NCBI GenBank assembly: GCA_017484285.1
Contig: JAFUTH010000001.1
Location: 1-64,000 of the forward strand
Origin: Treponema sp.
Lineage (GTDB): Bacteria > Spirochaetota > Spirochaetia > Treponematales > Treponemataceae
Direction: 5' to 3'
DNA: 64,000 bases
The position numbers and the translations under genes were made by a program. Below the pieces are notes generated by a model, which was not told the DNA's origin, made no database searches, and was given only the letters and a program-made list of their open reading frames with translations. This document shows positions 8,664 to 17,422 of this stretch, one piece after another (positions within the stretch are counted from its first letter, which is position 1; each line of letters opens with the position of its first letter).

Positions 8664-10295
8664 ATGAGAAAAATCTTTTGTAGTGTCGTTTTTCTTGCTT
8701 TCTTTTCGTGGGGACTTACTTTTGCGCAGGAAAATGAAAGTCTTGTAATCGAGGTTTCGCTTGATCAGACTTCACTTTCTTCTTTGGATTCAGATGTAAA
8801 GAATTTTACGAATGCGGCGTACAGTCAGTTTATCAAAGGTTTGACAATGGTCTCGCAGATTAGCGTTCATACTGCGGAAACTGACAATGAGCTTCGAAAA
8901 ATCCAAAAACGCTCGCAAATTGAGGCAGCTTCTGGCTTGGGAAGCGAAGACGCGGCGTATGCAACGGATAAGGGCAGCAGGGCTAAGCTTGCCTTGTCAT
9001 TTAAGGTTTCGCCCGTCGGGGCTAATTATCAGTTTTCTTGTATGATTTCTGACATCGAGACGCGTGACACTTTTACGTCTGCGACGAAAAAACTTCCCAT
9101 CGCGGAGGTCGCATCAGATGCCGTGGTTGATCTTTTTGCCTACGATGTCCTTTTTCTTCTGCAAAAACGAAAATATATTCCGCAGATTTCCCTTGATGTC
9201 ACGAATCAGCTTAAGCATCAGGAAGATTCAATCGAAAACTTCCAAAAATATGTCGATGATTACGCAAAACAGCGTGAAGAAGCTGAGCGTGCGCTTTCTG
9301 AACTTCGTTCCACGAAACTGTCCGCGGAAGACCAAATTGCCGCCGAGAACGAAGAGCGCGCTCTGCAATTAAAAATCGAGATGGCAGAAAAGAACCGTCA
9401 GATTGCGGAAGAGAATCTCCGCCGTCAGCAGGACGAGCTGCTTGTCCGTGCACAGCGTCAGAAAGATCTTGAGTCGTACTCAAAAGGGCAGCGCGATAAA
9501 TTCCAAAAAGACATCGAGGCAATCGAAAAGGCACGTGCCGCAATCCGAAAAGAGGTGGTGTCTAATCTCTCGCTTAAAAAACGCATTGAGCTCATTGAAG
9601 CTGCAAAAGTCAATCTCGCGCGCCTTGAACAACAGCTCAAGGACAGTATCGCAGAAAACAAAGAATACTATGACGCACAGATGAACGAGGAAATTGACCG
9701 TAAAAATGCGGAAGAATGGCGAAAGGCTGATCTTGCGGGTGGCGTGCCGACGGAAGCCGCAAAAAATATCCGCAAGCGGCAGATTGACGAAATCCGTAGC
9801 AAATATGACGCATTGAAACAATCAGTCGAAACAGATTTGAAAGCAAGCGCACAGCCGGGGCTTTCTTCGTATCGGGAGCAGATTTCTTCAAATATCGCCG
9901 ACATGGAAAAAACGACCTATGTATTCCGTTCCATAGATGTGACAGACGATTATTTACATCTTAAAGTCAACGAATACAACGGAAATCTTTCTGCATGGGA
10001 AGTCGACTCTGATTTTGATTTGAGCAGCATTCCCAAAGTCGATACCTCTGCTGTCATTCTGCCACAGTTTAAGCTTTCCTATGTGACGATGACGAAAAAA
10101 TCAATACCAAAAGAGAACGACAAAAACTACGAGAAAAAATATCAGGAATATCAAGATACCGTTGATATGGCGGACTTGTACTTTAGGACGTCAGTTCCAT
10201 ACATCTATTCACAAATTGCGATAAAAGTCGCGTACCATTCATCTTCTGATACCTATATCGTTACACCGGTTTCATTCAGCATTTTCAGAACGTAG
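8664..10295 (+). CDS. Exported coiled-coil protein, ends at an in-frame amber codon
   Basis: 543 residues. The signal peptide MRKIFCSVVFLAFFSWGLTFAQ ends in AxxQ-like cleavage context. Residues ~25-190 are a periplasmic alpha/beta region; ~200-330 is a long charged coiled coil (EEAERALSELRS, NRQIAEENLRRQQDEL). The start ATG 8664 is chosen because the signal peptide begins there; the SD is weak. The TAG at 10293-10295 is followed, in the same frame, by 43 sense codons of charged coiled-coil character running into the barrel protein at 10425-11024. The two were therefore probably one ~786-residue protein: exported domain, coiled coil, outer-membrane barrel. I do not recognise the family. Confidence 0.7.
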   Translation: MRKIFCSVVFLAFFSWGLTFAQENESLVIEVSLDQTSLSSLDSDVKNFTNAAYSQFIKGLTMVSQISVHTAETDNELRKIQKRSQIEAASGLGSEDAAYATDKGSRAKLALSFKVSPVGANYQFSCMISDIETRDTFTSATKKLPIAEVASDAVVDLFAYDVLFLLQKRKYIPQISLDVTNQLKHQEDSIENFQKYVDDYAKQREEAERALSELRSTKLSAEDQIAAENEERALQLKIEMAEKNRQIAEENLRRQQDELLVRAQRQKDLESYSKGQRDKFQKDIEAIEKARAAIRKEVVSNLSLKKRIELIEAAKVNLARLEQQLKDSIAENKEYYDAQMNEEIDRKNAEEWRKADLAGGVPTEAAKNIRKRQIDEIRSKYDALKQSVETDLKASAQPGLSSYREQISSNIADMEKTTYVFRSIDVTDDYLHLKVNEYNGNLSAWEVDSDFDLSSIPKVDTSAVILPQFKLSYVTMTKKSIPKENDKNYEKKYQEYQDTVDMADLYFRTSVPYIYSQIAIKVAYHSSSDTYIVTPVSFSIFRT

Positions 10296-10424
10296 GACAA
10301 TAAATCAGCTCTTATCACGCACAGCCAAAGTGATTTTGAAAAAGACGAAAAACAGCGTGCACAACTCGCGAAAGCAGAGCAAAAACGCCGTCAGGAAGAG
10401 GCGAATCGTGCCCGCAAAGAAGAA

Positions 10425-11024
10425 ATGGAGCGTATGGAAGCTGAGCGGCTTCAGATGCTTGAAGAACTGAATGCGGACGAAGCACAGCAGGAGGTTTTGG
10501 ATAATGAAGAAAAGAAAAAGCTCCGCCTGGCAAGCTATCACGCAAAACGAGGACTTTATTTCGATGTCGGAATGTTTGAAGGTCCGTTCTATGAGGGAAA
10601 AGACATTTGTATTAATCTTTTGTTCGGCGGAAAGTATTTCTACGGGGGATTTGATGTCGATATTGCGCTGGCAGATTTAACCGATGACTATGCCGACGGA
10701 GCGTATTTTGAGGAAGTTCCATTCGTGACGGCTGACTTCATTTTGGGATATTCAATTCAATTTGCTCGTGTTTTCCGTCCCTATATTGCGGCCGGAATCG
10801 GCGGGTATATGACGCTTTTGGAAAGCTCTGAGTCTGAGTACTACAGTTCTTTAGCTTCGGCAGGCGACGAACTAAAAGCACCTTCTGGCGTGGCTGCGGT
10901 CGGAATTGCCGGAATAGATTTGGTCTTTAAAAAATTGGTTATCGGCGGGGCATATAAGATGCGATATTTTGACGGCGCGGGCTTTGTCGATAATTATGTT
11001 GTCACACTTGGCATTAACTGGTAG
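10425..11024 (+). CDS. Outer-membrane beta-barrel-like C-terminal part of the split gene
   Basis: 199 residues from the ATG at 10425, but the frame is open and coding-like from 10296, straight after the amber codon of the preceding gene. The first ~45 residues are charged helix (EKKKLRLASYHAK). The remainder alternates aromatic and polar residues in strands of a small barrel (YFDVGMFEGPFYEG, YIAAGIGGYMTLLE) and ends YVVTLGINW, a terminal aromatic as in many outer-membrane proteins. It has no signal peptide of its own and only a weak SD before 10425, so on its own it could not reach the outer membrane. Best read as the 3' part of an interrupted gene, or as a product of amber readthrough. Confidence 0.65.
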   Translation: MERMEAERLQMLEELNADEAQQEVLDNEEKKKLRLASYHAKRGLYFDVGMFEGPFYEGKDICINLLFGGKYFYGGFDVDIALADLTDDYADGAYFEEVPFVTADFILGYSIQFARVFRPYIAAGIGGYMTLLESSESEYYSSLASAGDELKAPSGVAAVGIAGIDLVFKKLVIGGAYKMRYFDGAGFVDNYVVTLGINW

Positions 11025-11041
11025 GTGAGGGGGTGACCTGT

Positions 11042-14000
11042 ATGAAAAAACAACTGAAATCTTTTGTCTTCTTACTTTGTTCCGCGGCCTTTTCTGTCCT
11101 TTTGTCGTCGTGCGCAGAGACTTTCAACGAAAAATTTCCAGAAAAAAGCGATACGCTGGCTTCGACACTGGGCATTGTCTATAACTCGACCGAAAACAAA
11201 GAAGACGGCTATAGCTACATCATGACAAGCTCAATCGACGCATACGACGGATATGACATTTGGTCTTTTTCGGCAGCGGCGGGCGTTACGTATTCTGTCG
11301 TATGGAAAAACGCTGATGACGCGCTCATGTCTGTTTCGGTAAGCACTTCGGTCACTGATTTTTCATCTTCGTCATACGCGATTACAAAAGACGAGACGGC
11401 AAGCCCGATTCGGTTCTCGTCAAAAAAGACGAGCTACGTGTATATCAAGGTCGAGCCGTCTGAGAACATTTCTACCAATACGGGCTCGTACTCGATACAG
11501 ATTGCCGGTGGCTCAGACTGGATTCGTCTCTCAAAGGCAAAAACGTACGAGGGCTCATCTTCAAGCGGCTCATCAACAATAACAACGGGCTCGGCAGTAC
11601 CGTCGTATGCATGGACGACCGAAAACCTTTACAGTGCGACCGAATACGACATCTTTTATTTTTACGCATCTTCTGGCACGACCTACCGAGTTTTCTGGGA
11701 TGATTATTCAGACGGTGGAAATTACTATTACTCAAGCTATGGAGCAGACGTTCGCGTTACGGCAAGCACTTCGCCTGATGATTTTGATTCTTCAAATTAC
11801 GTTTTTAGCTCATGTTCGCAGGCTGATACCGGCTACTCAATTGGAAAGAAAATCTCCGTTAGTTCTTCGGGATATGTGTATTTAAAAGTATACCCGTCGT
11901 CAATTACGTCTCATGCGACAGGCTCGTATCGCATTGCGGTCACGACGGAAAGCTCATACACAAGTCTGTCTTACGTCGGCCCATATTCAAATGCTGTTTC
12001 GGCGACTGACGTAGCGGAATGGACAGATGGCTCGCTTTCTTCTTCAAGTGACTACAAGACGTATCGCTTCTACGCGACTTCTGGCAACACATACACGGTT
12101 TTTTGGCAGGATTACTACGACAAATATTCGACAGCGAACGTGACAGCTGACGTCTCTGTGAGCGCAAGTTCTTCGTCATCGGTTTACTTTACCAGTAACG
12201 ATTCAGGCTATTCTTCTCCGCACCCAATTGTTCCTGACTCATCAGAGTATATCTATCTGACGGTGAACTCAGCAGGCTCGTATAGCAGCAGGTCAAGCGG
12301 CTCATTCAAAATCGCTGTCATTTCAGGTGTAACAAAACTTGAGGTTATCCCCGTAACGATAACTGAATACGCTGACATGATAACAGCCGCAAATGTAACG
12401 GAATGGACGAATGGCAGCCTTTCTCTCTCAGGCGAATACTATATCTATCAATTTGACGCGACCGCCGGCTCTTCATACACCGTTTTTTGGGATGACTACT
12501 ATGACGGAAGCGCTTCATACAAGTACAATAGCACATCGGCTGACATCTTGGTGAGCGCCGCATCTTCAACGGATTTTTCTTCTGAAGCGGCATGCCACTT
12601 CTATGAGGAAAACAGCGGCTACTCAACGGGAAGAGTCATTGAGGCAGAGTCCGACGGCACGATATATCTGAAAGTCCAACCGAATGCAATGTTCGGTAGT
12701 TTCAGAATCGGTGTTGTCAATGGTCTGTTGTCGAGCTCACTGACTTCTGTCGCCTTGTCTTTGGAAGAGCGGCATGAACCGGCAATTTCTTCGTCTTCGC
12801 TCTCATATTGGACAAGCGATAGCATCTCTACCACAAGCGATTATGTCATCTATCAATTTGACGCAACCGCTGACACGACGTATACGGTTTTTTGGGATGA
12901 CTATACCGACGGAAGCTCGTATCTTTCTTCAAGCTATGGCGCGGATATTCTCGTAAGCGCAGGGCTCTCTTCTGAGTTCGACTCTACCGACTCACAGTTC
13001 TTTACGCAACTTGACCGTGGCTATTCTGAAGGACAGTCGTTTGAAACAACATCAGCGGGCACAGTATATCTAAAAGTTGAAGCAAACAACCGCTCTGGCT
13101 CGTACAGAATCGCTGTCGTTTCGGGTACGTCTCTTGTCTCAATGGCGAGCGTTACTGTGAGCGAGGTTTTTCACTTTGAGCCGGGCGTGACGGTCGCCGA
13201 TGTTACTGAGTGGACCGAAGGAAGCATTACCGAGACTTCTGGCTATGCGCTGTATCGTTTCTATACGAATTCCTCCTACACCTACACCGTGTTCTTGGAT
13301 GATTATTCTGACGGCGATGCGTATAAATCCGCATCTGACGGGGCGGATATTTTGCTCACTGCCACCAGAAACTCATCAGATTTTGAATCGTCGGAATACT
13401 GTTATTTCACTAATGTAGATGAAAGCTATTCTTCTCCCATCAAATTTACCGCTTCATCATACGGATATGTCTATCTCATGGTGGCTGCTCCACAAAGGGC
13501 GGGGAACTATAAAATTGCTGTCGTACAGGGAGAACTTTCAAAGTCGGCGAGTTCCGTGGAGCTTACCGAATATGCAGACACGATAACTGGTTCAGATGTC
13601 GAAACATGGACGTCGTATGCGCTGCCTTCAACCGACGACTACGCGATTTACCGTTTTGACGTTACTGCTGGGGAAAGGTACACCGTGCTTTGGGATGATT
13701 ACTATAACGGAAGCTATTATTACAATTCTTTGAGCGCCGACATAAAAGTCAGTGCAAGCCCCGATTCAAGCAATTTTACTTCATCATCGGTCTGCTATTT
13801 TACGTCGGTAACCAATGGGTATAGCTCAGGACAAACGATTACACCAGATGAAGGCGGGACGGTATATTTAAAAGTTGAGGTGAAAGACTCGCAAAAAGGA
13901 CTCTTCCGCATCGCTGTCGTTAAGGGCAGGTATGTCAAAGCCCTCACAAGCGTGCCACTGACACTGTACGAAGAATCAGACGCATCGGTTATAGCGCTCA

Positions 14001-14392
14001 CGCCGTATTCCTCAAGCGCAACAGCTGGCTCGAGCGTTCCAGCGAGTGCCTGGGTGATAGGTTCTCTCAGCGAATTGACGACAGCGCGGGAATTCTCATT
14101 TGCGGCTACGGCTGGAAAGACATACAAAATTTTCTGGGCGGACTCAAAGGCTCAGGGCTCAAACGATTTGTATTCTGCTGACGTACAAGTTTCGGGAAAC
14201 TCGTCGCTCGATAGCATGCGTGCGGCAGCAGTCCGTATCACAGGTGTTTTTACTGATGTCGATTCTGGCTACACAACGTATAAGTCGATGTCACGCACAG
14301 GCAGTGATGGAACTTTTTATCTACGGGTTGAGCCCTATTCTAGTTCTGCGAATACGGGAACGTTTGCCATTGCCGTTCTTGAATCGGAGTGA
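11042..14392 (+). CDS. Large repeat-containing lipoprotein (eight ~120-aa repeats)
   Basis: 1116 residues. The signal peptide ends LLSSC, a lipobox, so the mature protein is lipid-anchored at Cys. GTG 11033 is in frame, but ATG 11042 is preferred: it directly precedes KKQLKSF and has AGGGGG 8-9 bases before it. The rest is a tandem array of about eight domains, each with the motif YxVFWDDYxDG (variants VVWKNADD, VFWQDYYDK, VFLDDYSDG, VLWDDYYNG, IFWADSKAQ) followed by ADVxVSAS, GYS and VYLKVxP..GSYRIAV. The pattern resembles bacterial pre-peptidase C-terminal (PPC)-like beta sandwiches. It is very rich in serine, threonine and tyrosine. It overlaps the start region of the next lipoprotein by operon spacing. 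A surface adhesin or structural role is likely but not shown. Confidence 0.8.
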   Translation: MKKQLKSFVFLLCSAAFSVLLSSCAETFNEKFPEKSDTLASTLGIVYNSTENKEDGYSYIMTSSIDAYDGYDIWSFSAAAGVTYSVVWKNADDALMSVSVSTSVTDFSSSSYAITKDETASPIRFSSKKTSYVYIKVEPSENISTNTGSYSIQIAGGSDWIRLSKAKTYEGSSSSGSSTITTGSAVPSYAWTTENLYSATEYDIFYFYASSGTTYRVFWDDYSDGGNYYYSSYGADVRVTASTSPDDFDSSNYVFSSCSQADTGYSIGKKISVSSSGYVYLKVYPSSITSHATGSYRIAVTTESSYTSLSYVGPYSNAVSATDVAEWTDGSLSSSSDYKTYRFYATSGNTYTVFWQDYYDKYSTANVTADVSVSASSSSSVYFTSNDSGYSSPHPIVPDSSEYIYLTVNSAGSYSSRSSGSFKIAVISGVTKLEVIPVTITEYADMITAANVTEWTNGSLSLSGEYYIYQFDATAGSSYTVFWDDYYDGSASYKYNSTSADILVSAASSTDFSSEAACHFYEENSGYSTGRVIEAESDGTIYLKVQPNAMFGSFRIGVVNGLLSSSLTSVALSLEERHEPAISSSSLSYWTSDSISTTSDYVIYQFDATADTTYTVFWDDYTDGSSYLSSSYGADILVSAGLSSEFDSTDSQFFTQLDRGYSEGQSFETTSAGTVYLKVEANNRSGSYRIAVVSGTSLVSMASVTVSEVFHFEPGVTVADVTEWTEGSITETSGYALYRFYTNSSYTYTVFLDDYSDGDAYKSASDGADILLTATRNSSDFESSEYCYFTNVDESYSSPIKFTASSYGYVYLMVAAPQRAGNYKIAVVQGELSKSASSVELTEYADTITGSDVETWTSYALPSTDDYAIYRFDVTAGERYTVLWDDYYNGSYYYNSLSADIKVSASPDSSNFTSSSVCYFTSVTNGYSSGQTITPDEGGTVYLKVEVKDSQKGLFRIAVVKGRYVKALTSVPLTLYEESDASVIALTPYSSSATAGSSVPASAWVIGSLSELTTAREFSFAATAGKTYKIFWADSKAQGSNDLYSADVQVSGNSSLDSMRAAAVRITGVFTDVDSGYTTYKSMSRTGSDGTFYLRVEPYSSSANTGTFAIAVLESE

Positions 14393-14403
14393 TAGGAATG
14401 TGT

Positions 14404-15432
14404 ATGAACAAATATAGTGTTGTGGGAATCATTTTTGCTTTGAATTCTTTGATTATCGGCTGTGCCTCAAACAGCGCAGTTCCGCTCGAAAAGCCGTTGT
14501 GGGCAAGTTATGACACCATCGAGCGCGCGTATCCGAATGAATCCTACATTGCGCGAATCGGCTTTGCTTCTTCCGCTGATGCCGCTGGCGCACTTGCGGA
14601 GGGGGAGCTTGCCGCGTATTTTTCTCATACGGTGCAGACATCATCGACGGCAACGGAAAACATGGTGTCAAAAGACGGAAAAACGAGCATAGAATCACGC
14701 TCTATTGCGCGGACTGTCAAAGTCGACGCGCTCAGAGATTTGTTTGCCGTTCATCGGACGGAAGCGTGGGCTGACAAAAAACAAAAGCGCACGGTTGTCT
14801 GCGCCTATATCGACCGTGCGGAAGCATGGACGCTCTATGAGGGGCACGTGATTTCTGCCCAAAAACGCTTTCATTCGGCGTATGACGCGGCGATTCGGGA
14901 GTCTGACCCGCTCAAGCGGATTGTCCTTCTTACACAATGCGCAGCTCCGGGCGAGGAATATATCGAAGTGCTCGATTATGCGCGGCTTTTGTCGCCCCGT
15001 GCGGAAGGTGCGTACGCAAAAGAACGTGAAGCCGTCGCGGGAGTCGAGAATCGCATTGCGCTCGCAAAGCAGGAAGCGGTCATGCGCATCGTTGCAAAAA
15101 ATGATGATACCGGGCGCCTCTCCCGCATGGTCGAGACCTTGTTCTCTCAAGAGGGATTTTTGTTCACGACGAAAGCGAATCAGACGGTCTATGAAGTGCT
15201 TGTCTCGCTCGAAGCGCACAAACAAACGCATGGCGACATGCTGACGTGCGAGCCTGAAATCACGGTCTCTGTCAAAAACAGCGCGGAAATCATATTCTCG
15301 TATGCAAAGACGCTCCCGCGAATCAACGGATTTGCTGAGGCGGCGGCGCTCGTCGACAAAAAACTGTATGCATCCGTCGAGCAGGAGTTGAACCAGTCGC
15401 TGATTTCGGAATTCAATTCGGTTATAAAATAG
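14404..15432 (+). CDS. Lipoprotein, LPP20-like
   Basis: 342 residues. The signal peptide with lipobox LIIGC is followed by ASNSAVPLEKPLWAS. The block YIARIGFASSADAAGALAEGE and the later ESRSIARTVKVDALRDLF and VVCAYIDRAEAW match the LPP20/FlgT-N type fold, in which an outer-membrane lipoprotein repeats a 'surveys-itself' alpha/beta unit. ATG 14404 is preferred over 14389 because AGGA lies six bases upstream and the lipobox is then at a normal distance. It starts 11 bases after the stop of the repeat lipoprotein, so the two are co-transcribed. Function unknown. Confidence 0.75.
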   Translation: MNKYSVVGIIFALNSLIIGCASNSAVPLEKPLWASYDTIERAYPNESYIARIGFASSADAAGALAEGELAAYFSHTVQTSSTATENMVSKDGKTSIESRSIARTVKVDALRDLFAVHRTEAWADKKQKRTVVCAYIDRAEAWTLYEGHVISAQKRFHSAYDAAIRESDPLKRIVLLTQCAAPGEEYIEVLDYARLLSPRAEGAYAKEREAVAGVENRIALAKQEAVMRIVAKNDDTGRLSRMVETLFSQEGFLFTTKANQTVYEVLVSLEAHKQTHGDMLTCEPEITVSVKNSAEIIFSYAKTLPRINGFAEAAALVDKKLYASVEQELNQSLISEFNSVIK

Positions 15433-15447
15433 TGCGCCGTGCTTTTG

Positions 15448-15476
15448 TTGACAAATGCATAGCGACTCACTATTCT
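15448..15476 (+). promoter_or_regulatory. Near-consensus sigma70 promoter
   Basis: TTGACA (15448-15453), exactly 17 bases, TATTCT (15471-15476). It drives the 254-residue lipoprotein gene, and probably ispG and the TPR gene behind it. Confidence 0.8.
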
Positions 15477-15509
15477 TAATACAATATGAAAATGCTTATG
15501 GAGGGCATT

Positions 15510-16274
15510 ATGAAAAAACGTATCGCTGGAATTTGTGCAGCACTCGCTTTGACGGCTTTCGTCGGTTGTGGCACAACGTCAACCGTAAAAGGCTCTGGTT
15601 TGAAAGGTAAGGCACCAAAAATGAATCCTGGAAAAACAGTCATCATCGACTATCAGGGCTCAGAATTGGGCGGAGAAATCCCGCAGTGGGTTATTGAACT
15701 TGCAAACGGTAACTATGGCGAGACAGCGCTTGCACGCGTTATGCCGGACATCAAAGGCAAAAAAACATTCGTCACCATCGGCTATGGCGACAACCTCGAT
15801 TTCGTCCGCCAGTGGACTGACTTGGTTGATGTCGAGACCGAAGTCGCAAGCACATTGTCACGCGTTGCTGCAAAAGCAGTTCAGGCAAGCATGACAGGAA
15901 GTGGCGCAAAAGAAGGCAACGCTCGCGCTGACGCAACAAAAACAGAGCAGACGATGGACATGTACCGCACGTCTCTCACAAGCGTCCGATTCAGCGGCTT
16001 GGAAAAAACAGCGCAGTACTGGACATTGTCTCAGGTTACGCGCGGAAAGGAAACATCTGACCCGCAGTATGCATACTATGCAGTTTGGACAATCGACAAG
16101 GATTTGTTCGACAAACAGCTTGAAGCTGCTATGAAGAACGTTGACGAAACATCAACCGAAGAAAAAGCATTGAAAGACATGGTTCGCCAGAAGCTCGCTT
16201 CAGAACTTTCTGTCGCTTCAAACGACAGCACTGTTGCTGACGCAGCAGACGAGTATATCGTTTACGCTGAGTAA
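15510..16274 (+). CDS. Lipoprotein with LPP20-like region
   Basis: 254 residues from ATG 15510, which has GGAGGG seven bases upstream. In-frame ATGs at 15486 and 15495 lie before the SD and are not used. Signal peptide with lipobox FVGC, then GTTSTVKGSGLKGK. The middle (IPQWVIELANGNYG, TIGYGDNLDFVRQWTDL, VETEVASTLSRVAAKAVQAS) recalls LPP20-type lipoproteins and resembles its upstream neighbour in layout. The C-terminal 60 residues are acidic helix. Its own strong promoter at 15448-15476 suggests high expression. It is followed by ispG after 11 bases. Function unknown. Confidence 0.8.
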   Translation: MKKRIAGICAALALTAFVGCGTTSTVKGSGLKGKAPKMNPGKTVIIDYQGSELGGEIPQWVIELANGNYGETALARVMPDIKGKKTFVTIGYGDNLDFVRQWTDLVDVETEVASTLSRVAAKAVQASMTGSGAKEGNARADATKTEQTMDMYRTSLTSVRFSGLEKTAQYWTLSQVTRGKETSDPQYAYYAVWTIDKDLFDKQLEAAMKNVDETSTEEKALKDMVRQKLASELSVASNDSTVADAADEYIVYAE

Positions 16275-16285
16275 GCATCTCTCTC

Positions 16286-17389
16286 ATGGCAAACTCATTC
16301 TACACGCCGCGCTGTGTCACGGTTGGTGGATTTGACAATGTCGACAAAATAATCGTTGGCGGGAGCAATCCCGTCACGATTCAGACGATGTGGAAAGAGG
16401 GGATTGTCGGCGTAAAAGACGATTCCGCTCGCCTCGAGGCAATTCGCAATAAGATTGCTTCTCTCAAAATGCTCGGCTGCGACATTATCCGATTCGCCGT
16501 TCCAGACATGGAAAGCGCGGAAAGTTTCATCGAAATCTGCAAATCAACCTCAATGCCGCTCGTTGCGGACATCCACTTTGACTATCGGCTCGCATTAAAA
16601 TGCCTTGAAGGACCGGTAGCGGCAATCAGAATCAATCCTGGCAATATCGGCGCCCGTGACCGTGTTGAAGCGGTCGTAAACGGCTGCAAGCAAAAGGGCG
16701 TTGCCATCCGAATCGGCGTAAACTCAGGCTCTCTTCCGCATGATTTGCGCGAAAAAGTCGAAAAGGGCGATATGACGCGTGCCGTCGCTCTGAGCGAAAC
16801 CGCCGCGCGTGAATGCGCCGTCTTCGATGAGCTCAACTTCGACCAGTTCGTCGTGAGCATGAAGGCAAGTTCTGTCGCCGAAACAATCGAAGCCAATGAA
16901 GATTTCGCCTCAAAATACGACATTCCGCTCCATGTGGGCGTTACGGAAGCCGGTCCTTTGATTACGGGAGTCGTCAAATCAACGCTCGCGTTCAGCCATC
17001 TTTTGCGCGAGGGAATCGGCTCGACTATTCGCGTGTCGCTGTCTTCAACGCCCGAAAACGAAGTCATCACGGGGCTTGAGATTTTGCGAGAGTGCGGAAA
17101 GCGGCAGGGCGGAGTTACGCTCGTAAGCTGTCCGCGCTGTGGCAGACAGGGATTTGACGTGCACGCGTTCATGGATCGATGGCAGAACAAACTCCTTTCC
17201 ATGAAGAAAGACATCACCGTCGCCGTCATGGGCTGCGTCGTAAACGGACCGGGCGAGGGCAAGCACGCCGACATTGGCATTGCGGGCGCGGGCGGAAAGG
17301 CAATTATCTTCAAAAAAGGTGAAATTGTACGCACGATTGATGAAAAAGATGCCGATACTGTATTTGAGGAAATGTTGCAAACGCTCTAA
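16286..17389 (+). CDS. ispG: 4-hydroxy-3-methylbut-2-en-1-yl diphosphate synthase
   Basis: 367 residues, the length of the compact bacterial IspG (GcpE). It makes HMBPP from MEcPP in the non-mevalonate isoprenoid pathway with a 4Fe-4S cluster. The N-terminal TIM barrel is clear (VTIQTMWKEG, PLVADIHFDYRLAL, IRINPGNIG). Cluster ligands are visible: Cys282 and Cys285 in SCPRCGRQG, Cys317 in VMGCVVNGPGEG, with Glu324 as fourth ligand. No insert domain like that of plant or chlamydial forms. It supplies undecaprenyl carriers needed by the glycan loci further along. Confidence 0.97.
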   Translation: MANSFYTPRCVTVGGFDNVDKIIVGGSNPVTIQTMWKEGIVGVKDDSARLEAIRNKIASLKMLGCDIIRFAVPDMESAESFIEICKSTSMPLVADIHFDYRLALKCLEGPVAAIRINPGNIGARDRVEAVVNGCKQKGVAIRIGVNSGSLPHDLREKVEKGDMTRAVALSETAARECAVFDELNFDQFVVSMKASSVAETIEANEDFASKYDIPLHVGVTEAGPLITGVVKSTLAFSHLLREGIGSTIRVSLSSTPENEVITGLEILRECGKRQGGVTLVSCPRCGRQGFDVHAFMDRWQNKLLSMKKDITVAVMGCVVNGPGEGKHADIGIAGAGGKAIIFKKGEIVRTIDEKDADTVFEEMLQTL

Positions 17390-17422
17390 TCGCGCGTTTT
17401 CCCTCAAGGAATCAGCATCTTT

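Noticed and set aside
8664..11024. Genome-wide TAG recoding
   Set aside because: Other genes here (atpE, atpI) end cleanly in TAG, so amber codons are normal stops; the split gene is treated as a local event.
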